NCBI RefSeq assembly: GCF_040267705.1
Contig: NZ_CP158374.1
Location: 2,790,001 to 2,854,000 of the forward strand
DNA length: 64,000 nucleotides
Direction: 5' to 3'
From: Agromyces sp. G08B096
GTDB lineage: Bacteria > Actinomycetota > Actinomycetes > Actinomycetales > Microbacteriaceae
Shown here in pieces: positions 16,953-27,794 of this stretch (the first letter of the stretch is position 1; every line of letters begins with the position of its first letter). Made by a program: the position numbers and the translations under genes. The notes below the pieces were generated by a model, which was given only the letters and a program-made list of their open reading frames with translations, was not told the DNA's origin and did not search any database.

Positions 16953-17063
16953 ATCACGAGCCGCTGAGGCGCTTCCGTCTGCGCCTGCCCGCTGCGTCCA
17001 CGCCACCGACCTGTCGTCGGGCGTCGGACCGGCGCCGCGGCGGGCTCGGGAAATGAGTTCGAC

Positions 17064-18725
<1,662 letters not shown>

Positions 18726-18741
18726 CCGTCAGCCGGGCCGG

Positions 18742-19704
18742 TCAGCGCGCCGGCCCGGCGGACGGGCTCGCCGGCCCGGCGCACGGGCCTGCGGCACCGG
18801 TCGCGGCCGTGCCGTCGGCGCGAAGCCGGGCGATCCTCGCCCGCGCCTGCCGCTCGCTCGGCGAGACCCGCCCGAGGACGCGGGCGCCCGCCGCAAGCAG
18901 CAGCCTCGTCCCGGTGATCGCCGGCCACCAGGGGCGTCGCAGTCCGAGCCGCTCTCGGATGCGCGGCGGCAGCGAGGCCACGGCGCCCGCGAAGAGGATC
19001 GGGTAGAGCCGGCCGGTGAGTCCGGGCAGCCCGGGCCGGCGGATGAATCGCACGGCGTCGCGCACCCGCGCGTCGACCTTCGACTCGTCGAGGAACGCGT
19101 CGAGCTCGGCGTGCAGCTGCGCCCGCGTCGTCGGCGGATCCTCGACGCCCATGAGCCGCCCGGCCTGCGCCCACTCGCGGACGTACGCGTCGGGTCCGCC
19201 CGGGATGGCGTGGCCCCAGGTCTCGTGCGCCCCGAGGAAGGCCTCGGTGAACGCGTCGTGCACCCAACGGAGCAGGTGCCGGTCGTTCGCGGAGTAGGAG
19301 CGCTCGACGCCCGAGGCATCCGTGTAGGTGCCGGTGATGCGGTCGTGCAGTCGCGAGACGCGGGCGGATGCCTCCGCGGCCGCGCGCCGGTCGCCGAACG
19401 TCGTCGTCGCGACCCACCGGATGGTGCCGTCGAGGCGGCCGAGCGGATCCTCGTGGTAGCGCGACCAGTCCGCGACGCCCGCCATGGCGCCCGGGTGCAG
19501 GGTCTGCAGCAGGAGCGCGCGGATGCCGGCGACGAGCGTCGGAAGCGCGCCGTTCACCGTCCAGACCGCGCTGCCGGGCCCGAACCACCCCTCGTCGTCG
19601 CCGTCAGCCAGCGCACGTGTCCAGGGCGGAAGCTCGGCGTCGGGCCGGTCGGTGCGGCCGCGCACGCGGAACGGCGTCTTCGTCGCGCCCGTCGTCGTGG
19701 CCAT
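18742..19704 (-). CDS. Oxygenase MpaB-like family protein (DUF2236)
   Basis: Protein of 320 residues with the DUF2236 core: GSAVWTVNG, LLQTLHPGAMAGVADWSRY, and HDAFTEAFLGAHETWG. The conserved His/Arg residues in these segments bind heme in the latex-clearing relatives of the family. The cellular substrate here is unknown. The C-terminus ends in a low-complexity Ala/Gly/Pro tail. Convergent with the ABC-F gene, 16 bp apart. Confidence 0.9.
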   Translation of the reverse strand: MATTTGATKTPFRVRGRTDRPDAELPPWTRALADGDDEGWFGPGSAVWTVNGALPTLVAGIRALLLQTLHPGAMAGVADWSRYHEDPLGRLDGTIRWVATTTFGDRRAAAEASARVSRLHDRITGTYTDASGVERSYSANDRHLLRWVHDAFTEAFLGAHETWGHAIPGGPDAYVREWAQAGRLMGVEDPPTTRAQLHAELDAFLDESKVDARVRDAVRFIRRPGLPGLTGRLYPILFAGAVASLPPRIRERLGLRRPWWPAITGTRLLLAAGARVLGRVSPSERQARARIARLRADGTAATGAAGPCAGPASPSAGPAR

Positions 19705-19761
19705 AGTCGACGGTACCCTCGCTCGCCTGCGCGCCGGCTCCGGGTTGGCTGCGAACCCGGG

Positions 19762-20352
19762 TCAGCCCGCCTCGTCGCCCGCGCGGACGTGCACGCGCTC
19801 GCCCTGCGCGCTCAGGAGGTTGAGGATCTCGGCGGGCTCGGTCGACGCGCTCGCGGTGCCGTGCGGCGTGCGGGTGTCAAACTCGGCCGCCTCGCCGGGT
19901 TCGAGCACGAGCTCGCGATCACCGAGCGCGAGCCGCACGCGGCCGCTCAGCACGTAGATCCAGTCGTAACCCTCGTGCGTGCGCTGCGGTACCGGCTCGT
20001 CGGGCGGATGCCCCGGCAGCACCATCTTGTAGGCGTGCAGGTCGGGGTTCGCCCGCGTGAGCGGGATGATCGCGCGGCCGCCCCTGTAGAACGGCTTCGG
20101 GTGGATGCGCGGGTCGGCGATCTGCGGCGCACCGACGAGGTCGTCGAGGCTCGCGCGATAGGCGGCGGCCAGCCGGATGAGGAGGTCGAGCGTCGGGCGC
20201 CGGCCGCCGGATTCCAGCCGCGACAGGGTGCTGACCGAGATGCCGGTCAGCTCGGAGAGCTCGGCCAGCGTGAGGCCGCGCCTCGTGCGGAGGGCGCGCA
20301 GGCGCGGCGCGACGCCGTCGAGCATCGCGGCGAGGTCGGGGTCGTCGGCCAC
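19762..20352 (-). CDS. XRE-family regulator with C-terminal cupin domain
   Basis: Regulator of 196 residues. A Cro/C1-type helix-turn-helix (about 15-70, with TLAELSELTGISVSTLSRLESGGRRPT) is joined to a small-molecule-binding cupin (about 120-190). The start is GTG 20352, supported by GAGAGG upstream. It faces a flavin oxidoreductase, with a TTTGC-N7-GCAAA palindrome between them. Members usually sense a metabolite through the cupin and repress the adjacent gene. Confidence 0.93.
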   Translation of the reverse strand: MADDPDLAAMLDGVAPRLRALRTRRGLTLAELSELTGISVSTLSRLESGGRRPTLDLLIRLAAAYRASLDDLVGAPQIADPRIHPKPFYRGGRAIIPLTRANPDLHAYKMVLPGHPPDEPVPQRTHEGYDWIYVLSGRVRLALGDRELVLEPGEAAEFDTRTPHGTASASTEPAEILNLLSAQGERVHVRAGDEAG

Positions 20353-20367
20353 GGGGCATCCTCTCGC

Positions 20368-20384
20368 TTTGCGGTTTCAGCAAA
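20368..20384. promoter_or_regulatory. Candidate operator of the XRE-cupin regulator
   Basis: TTTGC, seven bases, then GCAAA: a perfect short palindrome in the 73-bp gap between the divergent regulator and oxidoreductase. Confidence 0.5.
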
Positions 20385-20425
20385 CGTTCTTGCCATTCCA
20401 TCACGCCCGCCCCGACGATGTCAGC

Positions 20426-21361
20426 ATGCAGCAGAACTGGGACGTCATCATCGTCGGCGGCGGCAGCGCGGGGCTCAGCGCCGCCCTCATGCTCGGCCGC
20501 TCCGCACGGCGGGTGCTCGTCGTCGACGAAGGCCGGCCGCGCAACCGCTTCGCCGGTCACATGCACGGCGTGATCGGCCGCGACCACACCTCGCCGCTCG
20601 ACCTGCTCGCCGCCGGCCGTGCCGACCTCGCCAGGTACGAGGGCGTGACGATCGTCGAGGGCAAGGTCGCGGAGGCCTCGCACGGTGACGACGGCATCGA
20701 GGTGGTCCTCGCCGACGGCGCCCGGCACCGCGGCCGGCGCCTGCTCGTCGCCACCGGCCTTACCGACGAGCTGTCCGACCTCCCCGGCCTCGCGGAGCAG
20801 TGGGGCCGCGGCGCCTTCGTGTGCCCCTACTGCGACGGCTGGGAGCAGCGAGGCCGCCGCATCGTGGTACTCGCCGGCGGGCCGAACGCGGCCCACCAGG
20901 CCCAGCTCATGCGGCAGCTCTCCGACGAGGTCACGGTGCTCGCACAGGGCGTGGTGCTGTCGCCCGAGGTACGCGCGGGCCTCGTCGCGCGGGGCATCCG
21001 CGTCGACGATCGCGTGGCGACCTCCGTCGTCGCCGACGAGCGCGGCGAGCTGCGGGGCCTGCTGCTCGACGACGGCGCGGAACTGCCGGCCGACGCGCTC
21101 TTCATCGGCCCGGCGCCCCGCCCGAACGACGCGGTCGCCCGCCTGCTCGGCGCCGAGGTCGCGGCGCACCCGGCCGGCGGCGAGTTCCTCGTCGTCGACG
21201 CCATGGGCCGCACGAGCGCCCCCGGCGTCTGGGCCGCCGGCAACGTCACCGACCCGCGCTCGTCCGTGCCCTTCGCGATGGCCGCCGGCAACTTCGCGGG
21301 CGCGGCGATCAACGCCGACCTGGTCGAGGAGGACGTGCGCGCCGCCGTCGCGGCGGCGTGA
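20426..21361 (+). CDS. NAD(P)/FAD-dependent oxidoreductase, thioredoxin-reductase-like
   Basis: Flavoprotein of 311 residues. The FAD motif VGGGSAG follows the first strand, the redox pair is CPYC (about 134-137, followed by DGWE), a second dinucleotide site is present, and GVWAAGNVTD near the C-terminus binds FAD. The family includes thioredoxin-reductase-like enzymes whose partner is often not thioredoxin. ATG 20426 starts the conserved strand. Probably regulated by the divergent XRE-cupin protein; a small membrane protein follows 44 bp later. Confidence 0.93.
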   Translation: MQQNWDVIIVGGGSAGLSAALMLGRSARRVLVVDEGRPRNRFAGHMHGVIGRDHTSPLDLLAAGRADLARYEGVTIVEGKVAEASHGDDGIEVVLADGARHRGRRLLVATGLTDELSDLPGLAEQWGRGAFVCPYCDGWEQRGRRIVVLAGGPNAAHQAQLMRQLSDEVTVLAQGVVLSPEVRAGLVARGIRVDDRVATSVVADERGELRGLLLDDGAELPADALFIGPAPRPNDAVARLLGAEVAAHPAGGEFLVVDAMGRTSAPGVWAAGNVTDPRSSVPFAMAAGNFAGAAINADLVEEDVRAAVAAA

Positions 21362-21405
21362 TCGGCACTGGCCGGGAGGGCCGCCGCTCGGGCAGGATGG
21401 CGACT

Positions 21406-21804
21406 ATGAGCGCCGTCGCACCAGACCCCACGCCCGCACCGTCGTCGACCCACGGAGCCCCGGCCCCGGCCGGCGCCGCCGGCACGGAGCCCGCCCGCCG
21501 TTCGCCGCTCGGGCTCGTCTCGCTCGTCGCGGGCGCGGCCGTCGTGCTGGTCGGGGCGATCACCGCGTTCGTCCTGCCGTTCGTCGTGGTCACGACCGAC
21601 TACGCGCTGATCAGCCTGGTGCAGTCCATCAGCAGTGCGCTCGTCACGATCCTCGCGCTCGTGGCCGTGATCACCGGCGCGATCGTGCTCTTCGGGCGTG
21701 ACCGGCGGAAGGCGTTCGCCGCCTCCGGCACGGCGCTCGGCGCTGCGGCACTCGTGAACGTGGTGATGGGCCTCGTGCAGTCCGGCATCTACTCCGTCCT
21801 CTGA
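21406..21804 (+). CDS. Small hypothetical membrane protein
   Basis: Protein of 132 residues: a Pro/Ala-rich disordered N-terminus (1-30), then three predicted helices (about 35-60, 65-90, 105-125). ATG 21406 has AGGA eight bases upstream; an ATG three codons earlier is possible. No recognised function. It lies codirectionally behind the flavin oxidoreductase. Confidence 0.75.
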   Translation: MSAVAPDPTPAPSSTHGAPAPAGAAGTEPARRSPLGLVSLVAGAAVVLVGAITAFVLPFVVVTTDYALISLVQSISSALVTILALVAVITGAIVLFGRDRRKAFAASGTALGAAALVNVVMGLVQSGIYSVL

Positions 21805-21893
21805 CGGCACGATGACGGGACGGAAGGTAGCCACCCGGCGAACATCGAGGCAACCCGTCGAAATCGCCCAGCTCCGGCTCCTAGGCTGAAGCG

Positions 21894-22601
21894 ATGCTGG
21901 CCATCAGCTACAACCTGCGCAAGCACCGCGCCATCTCCGAGCTCGCGGCGCTCGACGAGCGGTACTCCCCCGATGTCGTGTGCCTGCAGGAGGCCGACAC
22001 CGCCGACCTCGCCGAAGACGTCGGCCGGCTCCAGCTGGCGCACTCGACGACGGGCAATCGGCTCGGCCTCGCGATCTATTACCGGCCCGACCGGCTGCTG
22101 CCGCGCTCGATCCGGGCGTTCGCGCTGAAGAAGTCGCTGCACGATCGGCTGCTGCGCCCCGCGCACGAACGGCTCCTCGGAGCCAAGTTCGTCGACCTCG
22201 AGCATCAGCGCGAGCTCATCGTGGCGTCCTTCCACGCGGCACCGCTCACGGCGCTCAACTCGCTCCGCCGGCACCAGATCCGCTCGGCGCTCGGCGAGCT
22301 GCAGTTCCTCGGGCCGGGGCTGCCGACCCTCATGGTCGGCGATTACAACTATCCCGTCTTCAAAGAGAACCTCGCCGAGAAGGTCCGCGAGTCGGGGTAC
22401 GAGCTGACCCTCAGCGACAGCCGCACGTACACGCGGTACAAGTTCTTCCGCGGCCACTTCGACCTCGCGACGTCGGCGGGGTTCGAGATGAAGCGCGTCG
22501 AGACCCTGCCGCGCGGGTCATCCGATCACCTGCCGATCCTGGTCGACGCGCACTACACGGATGCCTCCGCCGAGGCGGCCGAGATCGACGTCGTGATCTG
22601 A
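21894..22601 (+). CDS. Endonuclease/exonuclease/phosphatase-family protein
   Basis: Protein of 235 residues with the metal-dependent EEP fold: the early Asn in SYNLRKHRA, the Glu in DVVCLQEAD, the VGDYNYPVF strand with Asp and Asn, and the terminal SSDHLPI carrying the catalytic Asp-His. The family includes DNases, sphingomyelinases and phosphatases; no signal peptide is seen, so a cytosolic substrate is likely. ATG 21894 lacks a strong ribosome site. Confidence 0.9.
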   Translation: MLAISYNLRKHRAISELAALDERYSPDVVCLQEADTADLAEDVGRLQLAHSTTGNRLGLAIYYRPDRLLPRSIRAFALKKSLHDRLLRPAHERLLGAKFVDLEHQRELIVASFHAAPLTALNSLRRHQIRSALGELQFLGPGLPTLMVGDYNYPVFKENLAEKVRESGYELTLSDSRTYTRYKFFRGHFDLATSAGFEMKRVETLPRGSSDHLPILVDAHYTDASAEAAEIDVVI

Positions 22602-22616
22602 GGCGCACCGCCCCGA

Positions 22617-23090
22617 TCAGGCGGGGTCGAGCTCGAGCGTCATGAAGACGCTGTTCGGGTCGAGGCGGTAGTCGGCGAACGGGCCCGTCGTGCGGAAGCC
22701 GTACTTCGCGTACAAGGCGCGCGCCGGGGCGAAGAACTCCTGGGAGCCCGTCTCCAGGCTCAGCCGTTCGTACCCGCGGCGAGCCGCCTCGCCGAGGACG
22801 TGCTCGAGCATGCGGGCCCCGATGCCGCGGCCGCGTGCCGCTGCGTCGGTCCGCATCGACTTGAGCTCGCCGTGGCGGGGGTCGAGCTCCTTCAGCGCGA
22901 CGCAGCCGAGCACGGCGTCGCCGTCGGAGAGGGTCCAGAACGTGACCTCGGGTGCGGCGAGGGCGGACACGTCGAGCGCGTGCACGCTCTCCGCCGGGGA
23001 GGTGGCGAACATGTCGGTGAGGTGGTCTTCGAGGAGCCGGACGACTCGCGGGTCGTCGAGGTCCCCGGGGCGGATGTCGAGCGCGGTCAC
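22617..23090 (-). CDS. GNAT-family N-acetyltransferase
   Basis: Enzyme of 157 residues starting at GTG 23090. The acetyl-CoA loop is the RGRGIGARMLEH segment, preceded by KSMRTDAAA, and the end carries YAKYGFRTTGPFADY. It resembles the PhnO/YedL-type acetyltransferases acting on small amines or amino acids. Convergent with the EEP gene. Confidence 0.93.
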   Translation of the reverse strand: MTALDIRPGDLDDPRVVRLLEDHLTDMFATSPAESVHALDVSALAAPEVTFWTLSDGDAVLGCVALKELDPRHGELKSMRTDAAARGRGIGARMLEHVLGEAARRGYERLSLETGSQEFFAPARALYAKYGFRTTGPFADYRLDPNSVFMTLELDPA

Positions 23091-23226
23091 CGGTCCATTG
23101 TCAGTGATCGCTGCGATGGTCGGTGTTCGCTTCGCCCTGCCGGTGCGAGGCGGCTCCGGCGGACCCACTCGGAATGCGGGGGTCGGCCGGATATCGCCGC
23201 GCCCGCGCCGTCCATAGCCTCGACGC

Positions 23227-23796
23227 ATGACTCTCGCCCCCATCGCTCGCACCTGGCTCACCATCACCGCGGGCAGCGTGCCGCTGCTCGCGCTCCTCCT
23301 CGTCCCCGAGCTCATGCGGAGCCGGGCGGGCAGCGAGCAGCTGCTCATGATCGGGATGCTGCTGCTGCTCGCCCTGCTCGTCGCGGCGTTCGTCGCCGCA
23401 CCCGTCTTCGCCGCGCTCGCCGACCCGGCGCCGGGGCGGTGGACGCCGGGCACCGCATTCCGGTCGACGCGGCGGGTGTGGCGGCGACGCCCGGCCGGCG
23501 CCTGGCTCGCCCTCGGCGTCTCGCTCGCGGGGTACGCCGCCGCGCAGGTCGTCGGGTACGCGGTCGGCGCGGCCGTGCCGGCCGTGAGCGACAACCCCGC
23601 GTTCGCGGAGGGCGGCACGGAGCCGCGCTGGCTCATCGACTACCCGGCCTACGCCCTGCAGGCCGTCGTCATCTACCTCGTCACCACGCTCGCGCTCACC
23701 TGGTACGCCCGCCGCATCCGGGCGCTGGCGCTCGAGCTCGGCCCGGCGCCGTCGGCGGCGACGGCGACCGCGACTGGTCGCACGGTCGGCGCGTGA
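23227..23796 (+). CDS. Hypothetical membrane protein
   Basis: Protein of 189 residues with about four hydrophobic helices (residues 10-30, 38-62, 95-118, 145-162) and a basic loop RSTRRVWRRRPAG. No motif is recognised. Codon use is like its neighbours. Divergent from the GNAT gene. Confidence 0.75.
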   Translation: MTLAPIARTWLTITAGSVPLLALLLVPELMRSRAGSEQLLMIGMLLLLALLVAAFVAAPVFAALADPAPGRWTPGTAFRSTRRVWRRRPAGAWLALGVSLAGYAAAQVVGYAVGAAVPAVSDNPAFAEGGTEPRWLIDYPAYALQAVVIYLVTTLALTWYARRIRALALELGPAPSAATATATGRTVGA

Positions 23797-23870
23797 GCCG
23801 CGCCCCAGCGCCGGCCCCGGCCCCTGCTCCGACCCGTCGAGCGACGGGCCGGGGCCGGGCGTCCGCGGGG

Positions 23871-26800
23871 TCAGTCCGACTGGTCGGCGGCGGCCCGGCC
23901 GGCGTCCGTCTGCTCCCCCGCAGCCTGACCGTCGCCGGCGGCCGTGACCGCCGCCGCACGCCTCGCGCGGAGGCGCATCACCACGACGGCTCCCCCGCCG
24001 AGGAGGAGCAGGACGACGGCGAGTACGACGAAGCCTGCGCCGTCGAAGCCCGTGCCGGCGAGGTCCGGCCCGGAGCCCGCACCATCCGCGCCTGCGGGCG
24101 TGGATCCGCCACCGCCTGCACCCGCACCCGTTCCCGGGCCCGTGCCGGGACCGGTGCCCGGGCCGGTGCCGGGACCGGTGCCCGGGTCGGTGCCGGGATC
24201 CCCGCCGACCACGCGCACCTCGACACTGGCGCGCTGACCGTTCACGACCACCTCGACCACGCCGGTGCCGGCGGTCACGGCCGTGAGCTGCCCCGTCTCG
24301 GGGTTCAGCCGCAACGCGCCGGCCGCAGCCACTGCGCGCTCGAGCTTCGCCGAGCTGCCGTCGTCGACCGTCACGCCCTCGCCGCCCCACGTGGCGCTCA
24401 TGGGCCAGCCGACCGGCACGACCCGGCCGTCGTCCTGGGTGATGGATGCCCCGACCTCGACGGTCTCGCCCGCTTCGAGCACCGACGGCACGTCGAGTTC
24501 CACGGCGTCGACCCGCGCGTGCACCTCGGCGCGCATCCAGCGGGTGCGGTCCTCGACCACCGTCGGGTCGGCGCCGACGAGGCCGGCGGACGGGTTCAGT
24601 CCGAGCATCGTCCAGCCCGTGAACCCTCCTGTCGCGGGCGTGCCCGACGGGCTCTTGCCCGAGTTGCCGTTGATGAGCTGCGAGACGCCGTCGGTCGCCG
24701 CGGCGTGGAACGCCCCGACGTGGCCGTTCACCACGGCGATCGACTTGCCCGTGTCGGTGCGGAACTCGGCGAGCGCGGCGGTGAACGCGGCGGCCTCGGT
24801 GCGGTCGCTCAGCTGGCTGGCCTTCGCCGGCTGCGGGTCGTCGGCGGGGTGATGGGCGAAGACGAGCACGCCGGTGACCGACGAGTCGTCCGCGGCATCC
24901 GCCAGCTCGTCGCGGAGGAACGCGAGCTGCGAGGCATCCGACGCGCGGAAGGAGCCCGCCGAGGAGTTCAGCGTGATCAGCCGGGTGCCGCCGACCGTGC
25001 TCGCGGTCGTGGTGTCGCCGAAGGCGGCCTCGAAGTTCGAGATGGGCCCGCCCATCACCTCGTGGTTGCCGGGCACGTACACGTAGGGCAGCCGGTCGCC
25101 GATCTCCTCGTCGAGGATGCGCGACGCGAGCTCGAAGTCGGCCGGGCTCGCCTCGTCGACGAAGTCGCCGACGATCACGAGCCGGTCGGGCTCGGCGGCG
25201 AGGATCTCGCGCAGCGTCTGTCTGGCCCCCTGCACGGCGCCGCTCTCGGGGCTGCGGGCGACGAACTGGGCGTCGCTCATCACTGCGATCCGCTGGGGCC
25301 GGTCCGCGACGGTGCCGTTGGTCACGATGACGGGATCGTGCACGACGGGTGCGACCGGCTGGGCCACGTCGGGCGCGACGATCGACTCGAGCGCGGCGAT
25401 CTCGACGTGGCCGCGATAGCTCACGGCCGAGCGGGTCTCGAGCAGGCGGATGCGCTGCAGGTGCAGCGGATAGGGCGTGCCGGCGGGCACCGTGAACCGC
25501 GCCTGCTGCCAGCCCGTCCACGTGACGTTCGGACCGTCGAGGTTGATCGTCGTGCCCGCACCGTTCTTCATCTGGATGCGCGGCCACACGCCGCTGCCGT
25601 CGCCGTTGATCCACAGGGTGAGCGCCTGCGGCTGCCCCTCGAGCTGCCGGCCGAGGCTGCCCGACGTCGCCATCTCCGGCGCGACCGCGTAGTAGCCGCG
25701 CGTGCCCGTGCTCGTCGTGAAGTCGTAGTCGAGGGCGAGCGCGGGCTCGCCGTTCGGACCGGTCGTGAGCGTGGTCGTGCCGGTGGCCCGGTCGGCCGCC
25801 TTGCCCCACGAGGCACCGTCGGCGAAGTCCGCGACCGAGAGGCTGCGGTACCCGATCGTGACGGCGACGTCGACGCTGCGCCCGTCGGCCGTGAACGTCA
25901 CGGTGGCGGAGCCGCTCGCGACATTCGGCGTGATGACGAAACCGTCTCGGCCGTCGGCGGTCACCGTGACGTCGGGACCGCTCGCGACCTGCAGGTCGTG
26001 CGTCTCGACCGGCGCACGGAAGCCGTCGGCGTCGAGGCCGACGAGGCTCACGCGTGCACTCTGGCCGGGCTCGGGCAGCGAGACGACCGTGCTGCTCGGC
26101 CGCAGCCGCTGCAGGTCGCCCAGCACGCGCAGCTCGGTCGTCGCCGTCTTGCCCTGGGCGGTGAAGCTCACGGTGCCCCGGCCCGGGTCGCCCCCGACGA
26201 AACGCGCGGTGGCGCCGTCGACCGGCTCGACCGTGAGCGCCGCGTCGGCCGCGAACACACCGTCGACCGGCACGCCGCCGAAATTCTCGTCGAGCCCCGT
26301 CGCGGAGACGGTGCGGCCGAGCCGCGGGAACACCGCATCGGCGTCGGGCAGGGCGGATGCCGGCGCGACCGCGACATCCGTCACCGTGCCGGCCGGCGCC
26401 GACGAGAAGAACGCGAGGCTGTTCGCGACCACGCGCTCGCTGCCGTCGGACGGGCGGTTCGCGATCGTCGCCTCGGTGGTGCCGGGGCGACGCGCGGCGA
26501 GCATCGTCGACCCGCCGCCGTCGAGGTTGACGGCGTTGTACACGTCGAGGTCGAGCATGAGGTCGCCGAGCTCCCGGATCGTCATGCCGCGGCTGTCGGT
26601 GGCGCGGCCGTCGATCGAGACGATCGTGATGCGCGTGCCGTCGCGGTTCACGCCGACCGCGGTGCGCGCGGCCTCGACCTGGTCCTCGTCGGTCTGCACG
26701 CCGTCGACGATCAGGCGCTGGGAGCCGCTCACCGCGAGGTCGACGTCGGCGTTCGTGCCGACGCGCACGTCGACTGTCTGCCCGACGGTGAGCGCCGCGA

Positions 26801-27617
26801 GCGTCGCGGCTCCGGCGTCGCGGCCGACGAGCACGCCCGTGCCGTCGGCGATCGCCGTCGGACCGGTGACGGCGGCCGGATCGGTGGTGACCGACTGCAC
26901 GACGCCGTCCGCGACGACGACCATGGCGATGGAGGGCGCGAGCGCGCCCGGGCCGCCGAGCGGCCGGCTCAGCGGATGCTCGCCCCACGCCGAGGTGTAC
27001 CAGCCGATGGCGTTCGTCGCGAGCCCCGGCGTGTTGACCCCGCCCAGCGGCGTCTCGACGGCGTCGACCGTCAGGGTGCCGTCGACCATGAGCTGCTGCA
27101 CGGCCGCGACGCCGTCGGTGACCGTGAAGGCCTGCCGGGGGCCCCCGCCCGCGGTGCGGAGGCCCTGCGTCGGCGACACGTTCGTGCCGACCGGTGCGAC
27201 GGAGGCGTTCATGTCGAAGTAGTCGCCGTTCACCGCGGCCACGGCGCCGGTGCCGGCGATCTGCTCCGACAGCGTCGCGCCCCCCGTCACCGTGCCGGCG
27301 TCGAGCACGTCGAGCGAGAGCGTCGGGGTCGTCAGGTCGGCCTGCATCACGTGCCCGGTGACCCACCCGGCCGGCTGCAGCCGCCGGAAGTCGGTCAGCT
27401 CGAGGCCGGGCGCGAGCGTCTCGGTCTCGGCCGTGAGCAACGACGACCCGCCGCCCGAGAGGTCGAGCCCGCCGGTGTCCGGCGCCGCGGTCGCGGCCGG
27501 GACATCCGGCTGCGCGACAGCGACCCCGCCCGCCGCCAGTGCGGTCGCGACGACGAGGGCCGCGAGGCGCGGCGTCCTCCGGAGAGCTGATCGGTGGCTG
27601 GTGGACGGCAAGGGCAT
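23871..27617 (-). CDS. Surface-anchored phosphodiester glycosidase / metallophosphatase fusion
   Basis: Secreted protein of 1248 residues. A signal peptide (about 1-45) leads to a phosphodiester-glycosidase (NAGPA-type) domain at about 60-420, with NGDYFDMN and AVNLDGGGSTMLA. Ig-like/carbohydrate-binding-like segments follow (about 420-740). A calcineurin-like metallophosphatase domain lies at about 770-1010, with SDAQF, GDFVD, GNHE, HH and NGHVG metal ligands. A PGTG-repeat linker then precedes LAGTG (1186-1190), a hydrophobic helix and an Arg-rich stretch, the class E sortase signal. The 29-residue tail after the Arg cluster is unusually long. It may act on cell-wall or teichoic-type glycan phosphates (inference). 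Confidence 0.9.
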   Translation of the reverse strand: MPLPSTSHRSALRRTPRLAALVVATALAAGGVAVAQPDVPAATAAPDTGGLDLSGGGSSLLTAETETLAPGLELTDFRRLQPAGWVTGHVMQADLTTPTLSLDVLDAGTVTGGATLSEQIAGTGAVAAVNGDYFDMNASVAPVGTNVSPTQGLRTAGGGPRQAFTVTDGVAAVQQLMVDGTLTVDAVETPLGGVNTPGLATNAIGWYTSAWGEHPLSRPLGGPGALAPSIAMVVVADGVVQSVTTDPAAVTGPTAIADGTGVLVGRDAGAATLAALTVGQTVDVRVGTNADVDLAVSGSQRLIVDGVQTDEDQVEAARTAVGVNRDGTRITIVSIDGRATDSRGMTIRELGDLMLDLDVYNAVNLDGGGSTMLAARRPGTTEATIANRPSDGSERVVANSLAFFSSAPAGTVTDVAVAPASALPDADAVFPRLGRTVSATGLDENFGGVPVDGVFAADAALTVEPVDGATARFVGGDPGRGTVSFTAQGKTATTELRVLGDLQRLRPSSTVVSLPEPGQSARVSLVGLDADGFRAPVETHDLQVASGPDVTVTADGRDGFVITPNVASGSATVTFTADGRSVDVAVTIGYRSLSVADFADGASWGKAADRATGTTTLTTGPNGEPALALDYDFTTSTGTRGYYAVAPEMATSGSLGRQLEGQPQALTLWINGDGSGVWPRIQMKNGAGTTINLDGPNVTWTGWQQARFTVPAGTPYPLHLQRIRLLETRSAVSYRGHVEIAALESIVAPDVAQPVAPVVHDPVIVTNGTVADRPQRIAVMSDAQFVARSPESGAVQGARQTLREILAAEPDRLVIVGDFVDEASPADFELASRILDEEIGDRLPYVYVPGNHEVMGGPISNFEAAFGDTTTASTVGGTRLITLNSSAGSFRASDASQLAFLRDELADAADDSSVTGVLVFAHHPADDPQPAKASQLSDRTEAAAFTAALAEFRTDTGKSIAVVNGHVGAFHAAATDGVSQLINGNSGKSPSGTPATGGFTGWTMLGLNPSAGLVGADPTVVEDRTRWMRAEVHARVDAVELDVPSVLEAGETVEVGASITQDDGRVVPVGWPMSATWGGEGVTVDDGSSAKLERAVAAAGALRLNPETGQLTAVTAGTGVVEVVVNGQRASVEVRVVGGDPGTDPGTGPGTGPGTGPGTGPGTGAGAGGGGSTPAGADGAGSGPDLAGTGFDGAGFVVLAVVLLLLGGGAVVVMRLRARRAAAVTAAGDGQAAGEQTDAGRAAADQSD
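24130..24200 (-). repeat. In-gene tandem repeat coding the PGTG linker
   Basis: About three imperfect 24-bp units coding Pro-Gly-Thr/Ala-Gly repeats, forming the wall-spanning linker of the anchored glycosidase. Slippage could vary its length. Confidence 0.8.
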
Positions 27618-27794
27618 GGCTGACGAACCTCGTACGTGTCGAGTGGTGGTCCTGCCGCGAGTGCGGCGCCGTCAGGCTAGGCACCCCGTCGGACCCGTGC
27701 CCGTCCAGGTCATGTCATGGAGGTGTCCCGGGGGTGAACGACACGCCGGTGACGCCGGGACCGTCGGGACGGCGAACGGCCCGCCCGCGCCGCC

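Noticed and set aside
24130..24200. Possible CRISPR-like or regulatory repeat
   Set aside because: The units are in frame, code a PGTG linker and have no spacers.
22800..27590. Very long open frame on the plus strand opposite the anchored glycosidase
   Set aside because: It is Arg/Gly/His-rich nonsense opposite a gene with signal peptide, domains and sorting signal; high G+C keeps antisense frames open.
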